DNA of 64,000 bases, taken from the NCBI GenBank assembly GCA_037074615.1, contig CM073558.1:4889501-4953500 (forward strand), read 5' to 3'. Shown piece by piece: positions 48,670 through 59,705 of the stretch. Every line of letters starts with the position of its first letter. Position 1 is the stretch's first letter. The notes beneath the pieces were generated by a model. It saw nothing but the letters and a program-made list of their open reading frames with translations. It did no database searches and was not told where the DNA came from. The position numbers and the translations under genes are program-made. Source of the DNA: Leucaena leucocephala. Taxonomy: Eukaryota > Streptophyta > Magnoliopsida > Fabales > Fabaceae.

Positions 48670-50636
48670 GTGAATTCTAACAGAATGCATATTTAAGATA
48701 GTCATACAAACATCTATAGAGACATGTTTCAATATAATAAAACCACAATCTTCGCCAGTATGGGTTGATCCAACAACCAACACAGAAACATAGCATGCAG
48801 AAAAACTCCAAATAAAGGAAGTGGAATCTATGACAGATTCATCTTCCTCTGCGTCATTGTCGAGAGGAGATGGTGGTGGTGGTACAAGTGTAGGGTTACC
48901 CTTTTTGTTATTGTTCCGAATGAGATATTGGTTTCCTTTAAAGCTGCTGTCATCAAAAGTTGAAAATTGTCCACCATTAGGCACTGTACCTGACAAATTG
49001 TTGTAGGACACATTGAATACAACTAGAAAGTTCAAGTACTGCAACTGAATGGGGATTTCTCCACCCAAGTTGTTGTTTCAAAGGTCTATGCTCTCTATGG
49101 CAGAAAGTTGATGGAAACTTTTTGGAATGGATCCTTTCAAATGATTGTGAGATAAGTTCAATGCATGAAGGGATTTCAGATATCCCATCTCCCGGGGGAT
49201 TTTTCCAGTTAACCGGTTGCTTGACAAATCTATTCCGGACAAAAACCTCAAAATGTCACTTCTGTATGGAAGCAGCAAGTTTTTGGTTGTAAAATCTACT
49301 TCGAGTACTTCTGTCATATAATATGTATTTTGTTCAAAAAAATGGTTGCAAATGAAAGGATTATAGTTATAAAAGAAATCTGGAGAACTTAATAATAGAT
49401 TATACTGGTCCCATTCTCCAAATGAGAAATTGTTGAAACAAGCAGGAACATTTCCTGTGAAGTTATTATGAGACAAGTCCAAAAAGCTCATTCTCTTTAG
49501 CTGGCACAACTGGTTAGGAAGTTGTCCATGTAGCTGATTACCACCCAATAGAAGAGCTCTTAATGACTTCACCTTCAGAATCCAATCTGGAATAACTTCA
49601 TATCCCTCAAATCAAGTATCGATAGATAGTGGCCATATCTCATTAATGTAGGAATGGAACCTGCAAGAAGATTGCATTGGAGCTGTAGAGATGACAGCCC
49701 TACCATATTCAAATAGCAAGCTGGTATTGAACCTGTGAGTTTATTATGAGAGAGGTGCAAATGCCAAAGATCAAGTTTGCAGAACTCTCTGGGTAGTATA
49801 CCAGTAAAATTATTTCTTGACAAGTTTATCACTAGTAATAATGAAGAGTTGGTGATGAAAGTAGGAACCATACCTCAGAAACTGTTGTTAGAGATATCTA
49901 ACGTGTCAAGACTTGGGAGTTGCCATATTTCATGTTCCAGTGTCCCACTGAAGTAGTTGCTGTCCAATAGCAACCATTGAAGAGAGGACAAGTTCAAGTG
50001 AGAAGGGAATAATTTTCCCTCTAAGTTATTATGTGATAAAATAAAGTATGTTAATGAAGAAAAGCTTGCCCACAAAGAGTCAGGAACTTCACCAGAAAAT
50101 TTGTTTCTGCTTATGTCTAAAGCAATCAACTTGGACATGTTTCCTATTGATGGGGGAATAGCGCCATTAAGTCCATTTCCTGACACATTGAAAATTTTCA
50201 AATTTGGGAGCAGACCAATATTTGTGGGGAGTTTACCCCTCCATTTTGTTGTCAGATAGCTGCAAATTAATCAAGGGAGGTGGAGGAGGTTGATCTACGT
50301 CGGTTGGGAACTCAAATATTCCAATGAACTTGTTACGATTCAACATCAGAGACCAGAGTTTTGTGTTCTTGAGAAACAACCAATTTGGAAACACTCCAAC
50401 CAAATCGTTATTGGAGAGGTCAAGATATTGCAAGTCATGTTGGTACAACAAAAGGAGGGGAAGTTTCCACTTGGTGCGTTTACTTTACAATTTCGCAGGT
50501 CCAGAACTTCCAATTGAAATAATGGGACCCAACGAAGAGCTTGACTTCCAGTATCCACTTGAAACTCATTGGTACACATTTGAAGTGAAAGCACCTTAAG
50601 GCGTGAATTATTTGAGAAGGAACTGTAAGGGAATAA
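48670..50636 (-). pseudogene. LRR receptor-like protein pseudogene, C-terminal part
   Basis: Receptor-like proteins are plasma-membrane LRR proteins without a kinase, often used in defence or development. On the minus strand repeated LxxLxLSxNxFxGxIP units run from the copia insertion to the juxtamembrane region. They are followed by an acidic segment (DNDAEEDES), a transmembrane stretch (WSFSACYVSVLVV) and an INPYWRR-type tail in a shifted frame. Lesions: frameshifts near 50450, 50235, 49600 and 48770, and in-frame TGA codons at 49877-49875 and 49080-49078. The gene is therefore dead independently of the transposon. The N-terminal part continues at 59706. Confidence 0.9.
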
Positions 50637-50964
50637 TGTTGGAGATTGTGCCCTAGGGGCCAATCATTATCTTATGAACATTGTTGATTTATGAATTTCT
50701 TAATAAAGTTATCATATTATTTGCATGTTTACTATGATGACAATCCTTGGATAACTCGTGATCTTATCCTAAATGTCCCTGGTCGGTCATCTATGTGGGA
50801 GCAGAGATGAAATAAGACCAGTATGACTTTGAAGATATATAGAGATATAAATCAAAGTCATAAGCACATGTAAGAGTACAGGGTGTTGGATCGACCCGCA
50901 ATGAGAGAGCTGCATGGGTCAAGTCATAAGCTTCTCTCATATACAAGCCATGTCACTATGCCCT

Positions 50965-51037
50965 TTGACCTGAGATCATCATGGATTCCTACATGACAAA
51001 CGCTCAGCTTTGACCTAGTCAAAAGTCACTTTTGACC
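50965..51037 (+). promoter_or_regulatory. W-box cluster in the U3 of the 5' LTR
   Basis: Four TTGAC(C/T) motifs lie within 73 bp: TTGACC at 50965-50970, 51010-51015 and 51032-51037, and an inverted TTGACT at 51017-51022. W-boxes are WRKY binding sites. The same cluster is at 58096-58168 in the 3' LTR. Confidence 0.75.
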
Positions 51038-51925
51038 GAGTGATCATAAAGGCTATGCTCGGGCTTAGTGGTTTTCATGCGGAGGAATGTGAATGGTCAA
51101 GATGGAATTTGTCCCTCACATTCGTAGAGAGATATTACTGGGCCCCTCGATTAGTGAGTCTGAGAAATGTATGGCCATACTGGAATGGAAGGGTAGTTCC
51201 ATTTCTATATTCAGACTACTCAGGGATCGAGAAAGTAACGGTCAGGAACAGGAGGATGACGTTCACCATGCCTCATCCTTGACCGAAATATCGTGTGACA
51301 AAAGGGACGTGATATGGTTGTATGAAAGGTTACATCGTTTATCGATCCTCATATGTTTTGGGTAGTCGTAATGCCTTGCTAGAGACCGCTTACGACTTGT
51401 GGGTCAGTATAGTAACTGGGCCACTGCCAACTTCATATGGGCCTACAGGGTCGCACACAAAACAGCCCAATACGAGCTATGATGTCCAGATTCATTGAAT
51501 CTAAGAGATGTCTAGATTCAATGAATAATCTAGGGTGGATATATATTTTATATATATATAAATTAGTTTATATATATTATATATATAATATAAGAGATAT
51601 TTGTAAGATTTAATTTATAAGGATAAATTAAATCTCTATCATTTTTGAATTTGAATTTAAATGGATATGATCTATTTAAATTTGAAATTCAAATTGATAA
51701 GATATCTCAATTTTGATTTATGAGAATAAATCAAATATAATTCTGTCTTATCTTTATTTTAAATTAAATAAATAGGTGAATTAAATCTGTGGGACGGATT
51801 TAATATAAACCATATTTATTTAATCAGTTTCTTATTAAATTATGCAATATATGATATTGTATTAATTCAGAATTAATATAAGATTAATTCTGAAGCCCGG
51901 CCCTATTAGAAGCCCGATAGCTTCC

Positions 51926-51933
51926 TATATATT
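51926..51933 (+). promoter_or_regulatory. LTR TATA box
   Basis: TATATATT is placed about 640 bp before the LTR end, with a plausible transcription start near 51955. It is duplicated at +7131 in the 3' LTR. Confidence 0.6.
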
Positions 51934-52196
51934 TGACATTAGGAGCTAGGGTTCTACACACAATAGATCTCTTCACACACATTCAGTCGTGAGAAAAGGG
52001 GGCAGGGAGAGTGCAAAAGGTTTGCATATAAGAAACTGCCGAAATAGAGACGGTGAGGACGGAATCTCCAGAAAGCCTTAGAGGGACAAGAGGCGCTAGC
52101 ACGTCGTTCGCAATTGGAACGCTGTTCGTGTGGATACCGGTAGAGGAAGCCGATCTGAGCTGTCGACTTCTACGATACGGCCAGACACGAAGAAAG

Positions 52197-52452
52197 GTCG
52201 CGACCAGAACACACTTAGGTCGCGACCAAACGGGCATCTGAACGTCAGAAATCCGAAAAGAGGAGACAGGTCGCGACGTGAAGTTGAAGAGGTCGCGACT
52301 AAAAGCTCCAGAGGCGACAGGTCGCGACTAGAAGCAGAGTAGGTCGCGACTACAAACTCCAGAGGCGACAGGTCGCGACTAGAAGCTGAGGAGGTCGCGA
52401 CTGAAAGTTCCAGAGGCGAGGAGTCGCGACTAGTGGACACTGAGGTCGCGAC
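52197..52452 (+). repeat. Array of ten GTCGCGAC palindromes in R-U5
   Basis: Starts are 52197, 52219, 52270, 52292, 52321, 52343, 52372, 52394, 52423 and 52445. They form five pairs with 22 bp between the starts within each pair. The last four pairs repeat every 51 bp. The block is GC- and CpG-rich in an AT-rich setting and is present again at 59328-59583 in the 3' LTR. Confidence 0.95.
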
Positions 52453-52575
52453 CAAAGCTTGAAACCGAAGGTAACACTTCTTTCTCCTTGACTTAAACAC
52501 ATTCGGTAGATCCTGGCTAGGAATGGAAAAATTTTTAAAGTTAATTTCCGCTGCGTGTCTTCCAATTCCCTTCAG

Positions 52576-52588
52576 TGGTATCAAAGCC
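52576..52588 (+). promoter_or_regulatory. Primer-binding site (initiator tRNA-Met type)
   Basis: TGGTATCAAAGCC follows the 5' LTR after one base. It matches the usual TGGTATCAGAGC with one mismatch and is used to prime minus-strand DNA synthesis. Confidence 0.9.
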
Positions 52589-52840
52589 ATGCCGTTTTGT
52601 GTTTAAGTTAGGTTTGATTATTGATACATGTGATGTATGTTAGACTTCTTAGCTGATTATATGATAACTTGCGAGATATGTATGACATATATGGAATCTG
52701 TTTATGTATGACATATACGGAATCTAAAAGGAAACTGAAATCGGTAGTGTATGTTAATTGATTTGATCAATTAATATTGATGGGGTATAAAGGAAATAGA
52801 ATTAAGATTCTTGATTATTTATGGGAAAAAATTTTCTATT

Positions 52841-52881
52841 GGGGCGCTGCCCCACACCCCGCCCGCTAACCGGCTAGCGGG
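52841..52881 (+). other. Two GC-rich hairpins in the retrotransposon leader
   Basis: GGGGC-GCT-GCCCC (52841-52853) and CCCGCTA-ACCGGC-TAGCGGG (52862-52881) are adjacent perfect stems of 5 and 7 bp within an AT-rich leader of about 1.2 kb between primer site and gag. An RNA-level role such as packaging or dimerisation is inference. Confidence 0.7.
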
Positions 52882-53769
52882 ACCGCCGTGGCTATTTAAT
52901 CGTAGCGCAACATAATCGTAATATGTATTGACTTTCCTGATATATGAATGTTTTGAAACATTTATTGCCTTCAAATAGTATGAATTTTGATTCTTGAATG
53001 TTTGGGTATGGTGAACAATATGGCTCTAGATTACAAGTGTTGTAATTTTTCTAAATACGGCCTGCGTGTCGTGCCTTCCTCTAATGACTCTCGTTGTACA
53101 TTCTCTTCTCATCTCACTCCCCTCGAATGTTAAAACGAGGTTTCCTTATGTAATTTTCCTATTCTAATTAGACAGCTTCTCTCATTGGCTTGAGGGGACT
53201 TAGGATAGGTGAGCCATATTGTGTCACGTTTAAGATTATGCATCTTTTGATTAGATCACTGCATGTATGTTTTATATGCATAATACTTGTATGAGATACA
53301 ACCGCGATACATAAACCAGATAATTAATTAAACCCTCTAAAAGAAATCTTAAGTCATATGCCGTCAATTAATGGACACTTGTCAAAACCTCGATCGCTCA
53401 TTTGTAGGTCCACCAAAGTGGGTGCATTTGAGTTATCTTGGGGAGATAAGCAAGAGTAATGGTGCTGCTCTTATGTTTGTTATTGTTTGACTTAATTGAG
53501 ATTATCAAAACGGTTTTGGGTCTCAAGGCATTAGATGGGATTAAAACATGCCGGATCATATGATGATGGAATCCCATAAACATCTAAGAGTTACATGTGA
53601 TGTAATTGGTAAAGTTGTTACCTACCTAAATAACTTAAAGTTGAGCGTCCAGCCAAAGCGGACTCAAGTTTAAGCCAAATATGGATCTTAGCCCACTAAT
53701 TATTACATTGAGGGTTGTTTTATTCAGTGGGAGATTGCTAATTAAATTGCATATTTTAATTGTAGAATC

Positions 53770-56700
53770 ATGACGACTAGTAATACTGCTACATTATCGT
53801 TGCGATCTGTCCTTGAGAAGGACAAACTCAATGGGACAAACTTTCTTGACTGGTTCAGGAACTTGAGAATTGTTCTCAAGCAGGAAAGAAAGGTATATGT
53901 CCTAGATCAACCCATTCCTGAGGAGCCAGCAGCCAATGCTCCTAGAGCTCAGAGAGATTCTTATGCGAAGCATAAGGAAGACTCTGTTGATGTGGGATGC
54001 TTGATGCTTGCCACTATTGTTCCGGAGCTTCAAAGAGATCTGGAACACATGGAGGCTTATGAGATGATTGTGCATCTTAAGGAAATGTTCCAGCAACAGG
54101 CAAGGCAAGAGAGGTATGAGACCACTAAGGCCTTACATTCCTGCAGGATGGCTGAAGGTGCATCAGTCAGTACTCATGTCCTAAAGATGAAAGGGTACAT
54201 TGATCACCTTGAGAGGCTTGGATTTCCCATGAGTCAGGAGTTAGCTACAGATTTGATCTTGAACTCACTCCCGGAAAGTTATGACCAGTTTGTCATGAAC
54301 TACAACATGAACAACATGGAGAAATCTATTTCTGAACTGCATGGGATGCTTAAAACTGCTGAGCCGACTGTTAAGAAGAAGCCCAGTACTGTTTTGATGG
54401 TTCAGAAAGGAAAGGGTATGAAAAAGAAAGGCAAGGGTAAGGGGAAGGGTCACTGCTCATCTGGTAAGACCAAAGAGTCAGGCAAGCCCGAAACCAAGCC
54501 TGCACCAAAGAAGGCAAAGCCTCCAAAGGAAGGAGTTTGCTTCTTCTGCAATGAACCGGGTCATTGGAAGAGGAATTGCAAACTCTACCTTGAAGATCTG
54601 AAAAAGAACAAGAAGGATAGCGGGGCTATCGCTTCAGGTATTTATGTTATAGACATTCATCTCTCTACTTCCACTACATGGGTATTAGATACTGCATGTG
54701 GTTCTCACATTTGTACAAATGTGCAGGGCCTAAAGGACAGTAGAAAGCTGAAGAAGGGCGAAGTTGACCTACGAGTTAGAAACAGAGCAAAAGTTGCTGC
54801 TCTAGCTCTAGGCACTTATGAATTAGTTCTGTCCACTGGGCTTTTGTTAGTTTTGAACAATTGCTATTATGTTCCTGCTTTGAGTAGTAACATTGTTTCT
54901 CTTTCTTATTTGGATAAGGAAGGTTACACTTCCATTTCTAGGAATGGTAAATGTTCTATTTATCGTAATGATATTTTCTATGCTCATGGTGATTTGCATG
55001 TTGATCATTACATATTAAACTTGGAACAACCCAATCATGGAAATATCTATAACATAACCGCCAAAAGGATCAAACCAAATGATTTGAATCCGACGTACCT
55101 CTGGCACTGTCGTCTAGGCCACATAAATGAGAAACGCATTTCTAAACTCCATCAAGATGGATTTCTCAACTCATTTGATTTTGAATCATATGATACTTGC
55201 GAATCTTGTTTGTTAGGAAAGATGACAAAGTCGCCTTTCACTGGGCACAGTGAGAGGGCCACTGATTTGTTGGGCCTCATACATACAGATGTGTGTGGAC
55301 CGATGAATACAAATGCCAGAAGAGGTTATTCGTACTTCATTACATTCAGAGATGATTTCAGTAGATATGGCTATGTCTATCTAACGAAACATAAATCCGA
55401 ATCTTTTGAAATGTTCAAGATATTTCAAAATGAAGTACAAAACCAGCTTGGCAAAACAATTAAAGCCCTTCGATCTGATCGAGGTGGTGAATATTTGAGC
55501 CAAGAGTTTATCGATCATCTTAGGAATTGTGGAATAGTCTCACAATTGACTCCTCCAGGAACACCACAATGGAATGGGGTTTCTGAACGGAGGAATCGAA
55601 CACTATTGGATATGGTTCGATCCATGATGAGTCGAACAGATCTTCCACCATCCTTTTGGGGCCACGCCCTAGAGACAGCTGCGTTCACACTGAATCGTGT
55701 TCCATCTAAGGCAGTTGAAAAGACTCCGTATGAGATATGGACTGGGAGGAAACCTAGTTTGTCTTTTCTCAAGATTTGGGGATGTGAGGTCTATGTTAAG
55801 CAACAAGCCTCAGATAAGTTAGCGCCCAAATCTTCAAAGTGCCTTTTTGTGGGATATCCTAAGGAAACCAAGGGATATTATGTCTACAACCCCACTGATA
55901 ACAAAGTGTTTGTTGTCAGAAATGGTATCTTTCTAGAACGAGAATTTATCTCTAAAAGAACCACTGGGAGCAAGGTACACCTCGAAGAAGTTCGAGAGCC
56001 ACAAGACGCCACAGAACTAGAGATGGAAAGTAGAGAAGACTCACAAGAAGTTGTTGAGACTCCTCAAGTCACGCAAGGCCCAAGGCGATCTAATAGGGCA
56101 CGACTTCAGCCTCAGAGATATGGATTTCTGATTTCTGATAGTCGTGATGTGTTGCTCATTGAGCATAATGAGCCCACTACCTATCAAGAAGCTATAGTGG
56201 GACCAAACTCTGAGAAATGGCTTAATGCCATGAAGTCTGAGATGCAATCCATGTACGACAATAAGGTATGGACCTTAGTCGACCCGCCTGAAGGTATAAA
56301 AACCGTCGGGTGCAAGTGGGTTTTTAAAGAGAAAACTGACATGGATGGCAATGTAAATGTCTTCAAGGCACGACTGGTTGCAAAAGGATTTACTCAAACT
56401 CATGGTGTGGACTATGATGAGACCTTTTCCCCAGTTGCAATGGCCAAATCAATCAGAATCCTCCTTGCCATTGCAGCATATTATGACTATGAAATATGGC
56501 AGATGGACGTCAAGACAGCCTTCCTTAATGGAAAGCTCCTTGAGGATGTGTACATGACACAACCTGAAGGTTTTGTGCGTTCTGAGGACTCTGGTAAGGT
56601 GTGCAAGCTTCAAAGGTCCATTTATGGACTGAAGCAAGCATCTCGGAGTTGGAATCATCATTTTGATGAAGTAGTCAAAGAGTTTGGATTTCTTCAAAAT

Positions 56701-57753
56701 ATTGATGAACCTTGTGTGTACAAGAAGGTTAGTGGGAGCACAGTTGTATTTTTGGTACTCTATGTCGATGACATCCTACTCATTGGGAATGACATTCCTA
56801 CCTTGCAGATTGTCAAGTCTTGGTTAGGAAAATCTTTCTCGATGAAAGACTTGGGTGAAGCCACCTACATCCTAGGAATTAGGATCTATAGAGATAGATC
56901 TAAAAGGCTTCTAGGACTGAGTCAGAGCACATATATAGACAAGATACTGCATAGGTTCAGTATGCAGGAATCAAAAAGGGGTTTCATACCCATGTCTCAT
57001 GGTATTCACCTCAGCAAGGATTTGTGTCCTAGTACACCAGATCAGCGAGGTCGCATGAGTAAGATTCCATATGCCTCGGCCATAGGATCTATCATGTACG
57101 CCATGTTATGTACTCGACCAGATGTCTCGTTTGCCTTAAGTATGACTAGCAGATATCAACAGGACCCTGGTGAGGGCCATTGGACTGCTGTCAAGAATAT
57201 CCTTAAGTACTTAAGAAGGACTAAGGACTTATTCTTGGTCTATGGTGGATTGGTAGACGAGCTCTATGTAACTGGTTACACAGATGCAAGTTTCCAAACT
57301 GACCAGGATGACCAGAAATCGCAATCTGGATACATATTCCTCCTGAATAATGGAGCAGTAAGCTGGAAGAGCTCTAAGCAGAGCACTGTAGCAGATTCTG
57401 CAACGGAAGCTGAGTACATAGCAGCATCTGATGCAGCTAAGGAGGCCGTTTGGATCAGGAAGTTCATTACAGAACTAGGGGTGGTACCTACCATCTCAGA
57501 TCCAATAACTTTGTTCTGTGACAATAGTGGTGCCATTGCACAGGCCAAAGAGCCTAGGTCACATCAAAGGACCAAGCATATACTCAGGCGATTTCATCTC
57601 ATCAGAGAAATCAATGATAGAGGTGATATAAAAATATGCAAGGTAGCAGGGGAAGACAATGTTGCTGATCCTCTAACAAAGCCGCTTGTGCAAGCAAAAC
57701 ATGAGTGTCATGTTAGGTCAATGGGAATTAGGCAAATTAATGATTGTACCTAG
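53770..57753 (+). CDS. Copia gag-pol polyprotein
   Basis: This is a single open frame of 1327 residues encoding all functions for copying the element. In order: a UBN2-type gag, a basic linker, a CCHC zinc knuckle (C257-C270), an aspartic protease with DTACGSH (D307), an integrase zinc domain starting at WHCRLGH (H446), and the integrase core D507, D570, E606 (D-D-35-E). Next come reverse transcriptase with YVDD (998-1001) and RNase H (TDASF, D1172; SATEAEY). DTA instead of DTG at the protease is seen in other plant copia elements. There are no internal stops or frameshifts. Gag and pol share one frame, as is usual for plant copia. The ATG is the first in frame, 1.2 kb after the primer site. 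Confidence 0.96.
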   Translation: MTTSNTATLSLRSVLEKDKLNGTNFLDWFRNLRIVLKQERKVYVLDQPIPEEPAANAPRAQRDSYAKHKEDSVDVGCLMLATIVPELQRDLEHMEAYEMIVHLKEMFQQQARQERYETTKALHSCRMAEGASVSTHVLKMKGYIDHLERLGFPMSQELATDLILNSLPESYDQFVMNYNMNNMEKSISELHGMLKTAEPTVKKKPSTVLMVQKGKGMKKKGKGKGKGHCSSGKTKESGKPETKPAPKKAKPPKEGVCFFCNEPGHWKRNCKLYLEDLKKNKKDSGAIASGIYVIDIHLSTSTTWVLDTACGSHICTNVQGLKDSRKLKKGEVDLRVRNRAKVAALALGTYELVLSTGLLLVLNNCYYVPALSSNIVSLSYLDKEGYTSISRNGKCSIYRNDIFYAHGDLHVDHYILNLEQPNHGNIYNITAKRIKPNDLNPTYLWHCRLGHINEKRISKLHQDGFLNSFDFESYDTCESCLLGKMTKSPFTGHSERATDLLGLIHTDVCGPMNTNARRGYSYFITFRDDFSRYGYVYLTKHKSESFEMFKIFQNEVQNQLGKTIKALRSDRGGEYLSQEFIDHLRNCGIVSQLTPPGTPQWNGVSERRNRTLLDMVRSMMSRTDLPPSFWGHALETAAFTLNRVPSKAVEKTPYEIWTGRKPSLSFLKIWGCEVYVKQQASDKLAPKSSKCLFVGYPKETKGYYVYNPTDNKVFVVRNGIFLEREFISKRTTGSKVHLEEVREPQDATELEMESREDSQEVVETPQVTQGPRRSNRARLQPQRYGFLISDSRDVLLIEHNEPTTYQEAIVGPNSEKWLNAMKSEMQSMYDNKVWTLVDPPEGIKTVGCKWVFKEKTDMDGNVNVFKARLVAKGFTQTHGVDYDETFSPVAMAKSIRILLAIAAYYDYEIWQMDVKTAFLNGKLLEDVYMTQPEGFVRSEDSGKVCKLQRSIYGLKQASRSWNHHFDEVVKEFGFLQNIDEPCVYKKVSGSTVVFLVLYVDDILLIGNDIPTLQIVKSWLGKSFSMKDLGEATYILGIRIYRDRSKRLLGLSQSTYIDKILHRFSMQESKRGFIPMSHGIHLSKDLCPSTPDQRGRMSKIPYASAIGSIMYAMLCTRPDVSFALSMTSRYQQDPGEGHWTAVKNILKYLRRTKDLFLVYGGLVDELYVTGYTDASFQTDQDDQKSQSGYIFLLNNGAVSWKSSKQSTVADSATEAEYIAASDAAKEAVWIRKFITELGVVPTISDPITLFCDNSGAIAQAKEPRSHQRTKHILRRFHLIREINDRGDIKICKVAGEDNVADPLTKPLVQAKHECHVRSMGIRQINDCT

Positions 57754-57756
57754 TGC

Positions 57757-57767
57757 AAGTGGGAGGA
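57757..57767 (+). promoter_or_regulatory. Polypurine tract
   Basis: AAGTGGGAGGA lies immediately before the 3' LTR. It is the expected plus-strand primer site, four bases after the gag-pol stop. Confidence 0.85.
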
Positions 57768-59705
57768 TGTTGGAGATTGTGCCCTAGGGGCCAATCATTA
57801 TCTTATGAACATTGTTGATTTATGAATTTCTTAATAAAGTTATCATATTATTTGCATGTTTACTATGATGACAATCCTTGGATAACTCGTGATCTTATCC
57901 TAAATGTCCCTGGTCGGTCATCTATGTGGGAGCAGAGATGAAATAAGACCAGTATGACTTTGAAGATATATAGAGATATAAATCAAAGTCATAAGCACAT
58001 GTAAGAGTACAGGGTGTTGGATCGACCCGCAATGAGAGAGCTGCATGGGTCAAGTCATAAGCTTCTCTCATATACAAGCCATGTCACTATGCCCTTTGAC
58101 CTGAGATCATCATGGATTCCTACATGACAAACGCTCAGCTTTGACCTAGTCAAAAGTCACTTTTGACCGAGTGATCATAAAGGCTATGCTCGGGCTTAGT
58201 GGTTTTCATGCGGAGGAATGTGAATGGTCAAGATGGAATTTGTCCCTCACATTCGTAGAGAGATATTACTGGGCCCCTCGATTAGTGAGTCTGAGAAATG
58301 TATGGCCATACTGGAATGGAAGGGTAGTTCCATTTCTATATTCAGACTACTCAGGGATCGAGAAAGTAACGGTCAGGAACAGGAGGATGACGTTCACCAT
58401 GCCTCATCCTTGACCGAAATATCGTGTGACAAAAGGGACGTGATATGGTTGTATGAAAGGTTACATCGTTTATCGATCCTCATATGTTTTGGGTAGTCGT
58501 AATGCCTTGCTAGAGACCGCTTACGACTTGTGGGTCAGTATAGTAACTGGGCCACTGCCAACTTCATATGGGCCTACAGGGTCGCACACAAAACAGCCCA
58601 ATACGAGCTATGATGTCCAGATTCATTGAATCTAAGAGATGTCTAGATTCAATGAATAATCTAGGGTGGATATATATTTTATATATATATAAATTAGTTT
58701 ATATATATTATATATATAATATAAGAGATATTTGTAAGATTTAATTTATAAGGATAAATTAAATCTCTATCATTTTTGAATTTGAATTTAAATGGATATG
58801 ATCTATTTAAATTTGAAATTCAAATTGATAAGATATCTCAATTTTGATTTATGAGAATAAATCAAATATAATTCTGTCTTATCTTTATTTTAAATTAAAT
58901 AAATAGGTGAATTAAATCTGTGGGACGGATTTAATATAAACCATATTTATTTAATCAGTTTCTTATTAAATTATGCAATATATGATATTGTATTAATTCA
59001 GAATTAATATAAGATTAATTCTGAAGCCCGGCCCTATTAGAAGCCCGATAGCTTCCTATATATTTGACATTAGGAGCTAGGGTTCTACACACAATAGATC
59101 TCTTCACACACATTCAGTCGTGAGAAAAGGGGGCAGGGAGAGTGCAAAAGGTTTGCATATAAGAAACTGCCGAAATAGAGACGGTGAGGACGGAATCTCC
59201 AGAAAGCCTTAGAGGGACAAGAGGCGCTAGCACGTCGTTCGCAATTGGAACGCTGTTCGTGTGGATACCGGTAGAGGAAGCCGATCTGAGCTGTCGACTT
59301 CTACGATACGGCCAGACACGAAGAAAGGTCGCGACCAGAACACACTTAGGTCGCGACCAAACGGGCATCTGAACGTCAGAAATCCGAAAAGAGGAGACAG
59401 GTCGCGACGTGAAGTTGAAGAGGTCGCGACTAAAAGCTCCAGAGGCGACAGGTCGCGACTAGAAGCAGAGTAGGTCGCGACTACAAACTCCAGAGGCGAC
59501 AGGTCGCGACTAGAAGCTGAGGAGGTCGCGACTGAAAGTTCCAGAGGCGAGGAGTCGCGACTAGTGGACACTGAGGTCGCGACCAAAGCTTGAAACCGAA
59601 GGTAACACTTCTTTCTCCTTGACTTAAACACATTCGGTAGATCCTGGCTAGGAATGGAAAAATTTTTAAAGTTAATTTCCGCTGCGTGTCTTCCAATTCC
59701 CTTCA
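57768..59705 (+). repeat. 3' LTR
   Basis: It is 1938 bp long and appears identical by eye to the 5' LTR with a constant 7131-bp offset. It carries the same W-box cluster, TATA box and GTCGCGAC array. Its TATA box could drive outward transcription into the host LRR remnant. Confidence 0.95.

Larger units (their letters stand above)
50637..52574 (+). repeat. 5' LTR
   Basis: It begins TGTTGGAGATTG and ends CCCTTCA. It contains a cluster of W-boxes (50965-51037), a TATATATT promoter element (51926-51933) and the GTCGCGAC array (52197-52452). The region after about 51955 is expected to be R-U5. Confidence 0.95.
50637..59705 (+). mobile_element. Complete Ty1/copia LTR retrotransposon (9.07 kb)
   Basis: Two 1938-bp LTRs (50637-52574 and 57768-59705) bracket a primer-binding site, a leader, one open gag-pol frame and a polypurine tract. 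The element is flanked by a perfect 5-bp target duplication AATAA (50632-50636 and 59706-59710). Every landmark compared between the LTRs keeps an offset of exactly 7131 bp and I saw no difference by eye, so the insertion is recent. It lies inside an already damaged LRR gene. Order PR-INT-RT-RNaseH defines it as copia. Confidence 0.97.

Noticed and set aside
51040..52590. Several frames of 60-160 codons inside the LTRs, including arginine/serine-rich ones
   Set aside because: They recur in both LTRs and arise from the GTCGCGAC array and LTR sequence; the longest of them runs into the primer site. No domain is recognisable.
54688..54696. DTA instead of DTG in the copia protease as an inactivating change
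   Set aside because: DTA-containing protease motifs are widespread in plant copia elements, so it is not treated as a lesion.
53770..57753. The long polyprotein as a captured host gene
   Set aside because: It has the full gag-protease-integrase-RT-RNaseH order between two LTRs with primer site and polypurine tract, so it is an ordinary retrotransposon product.
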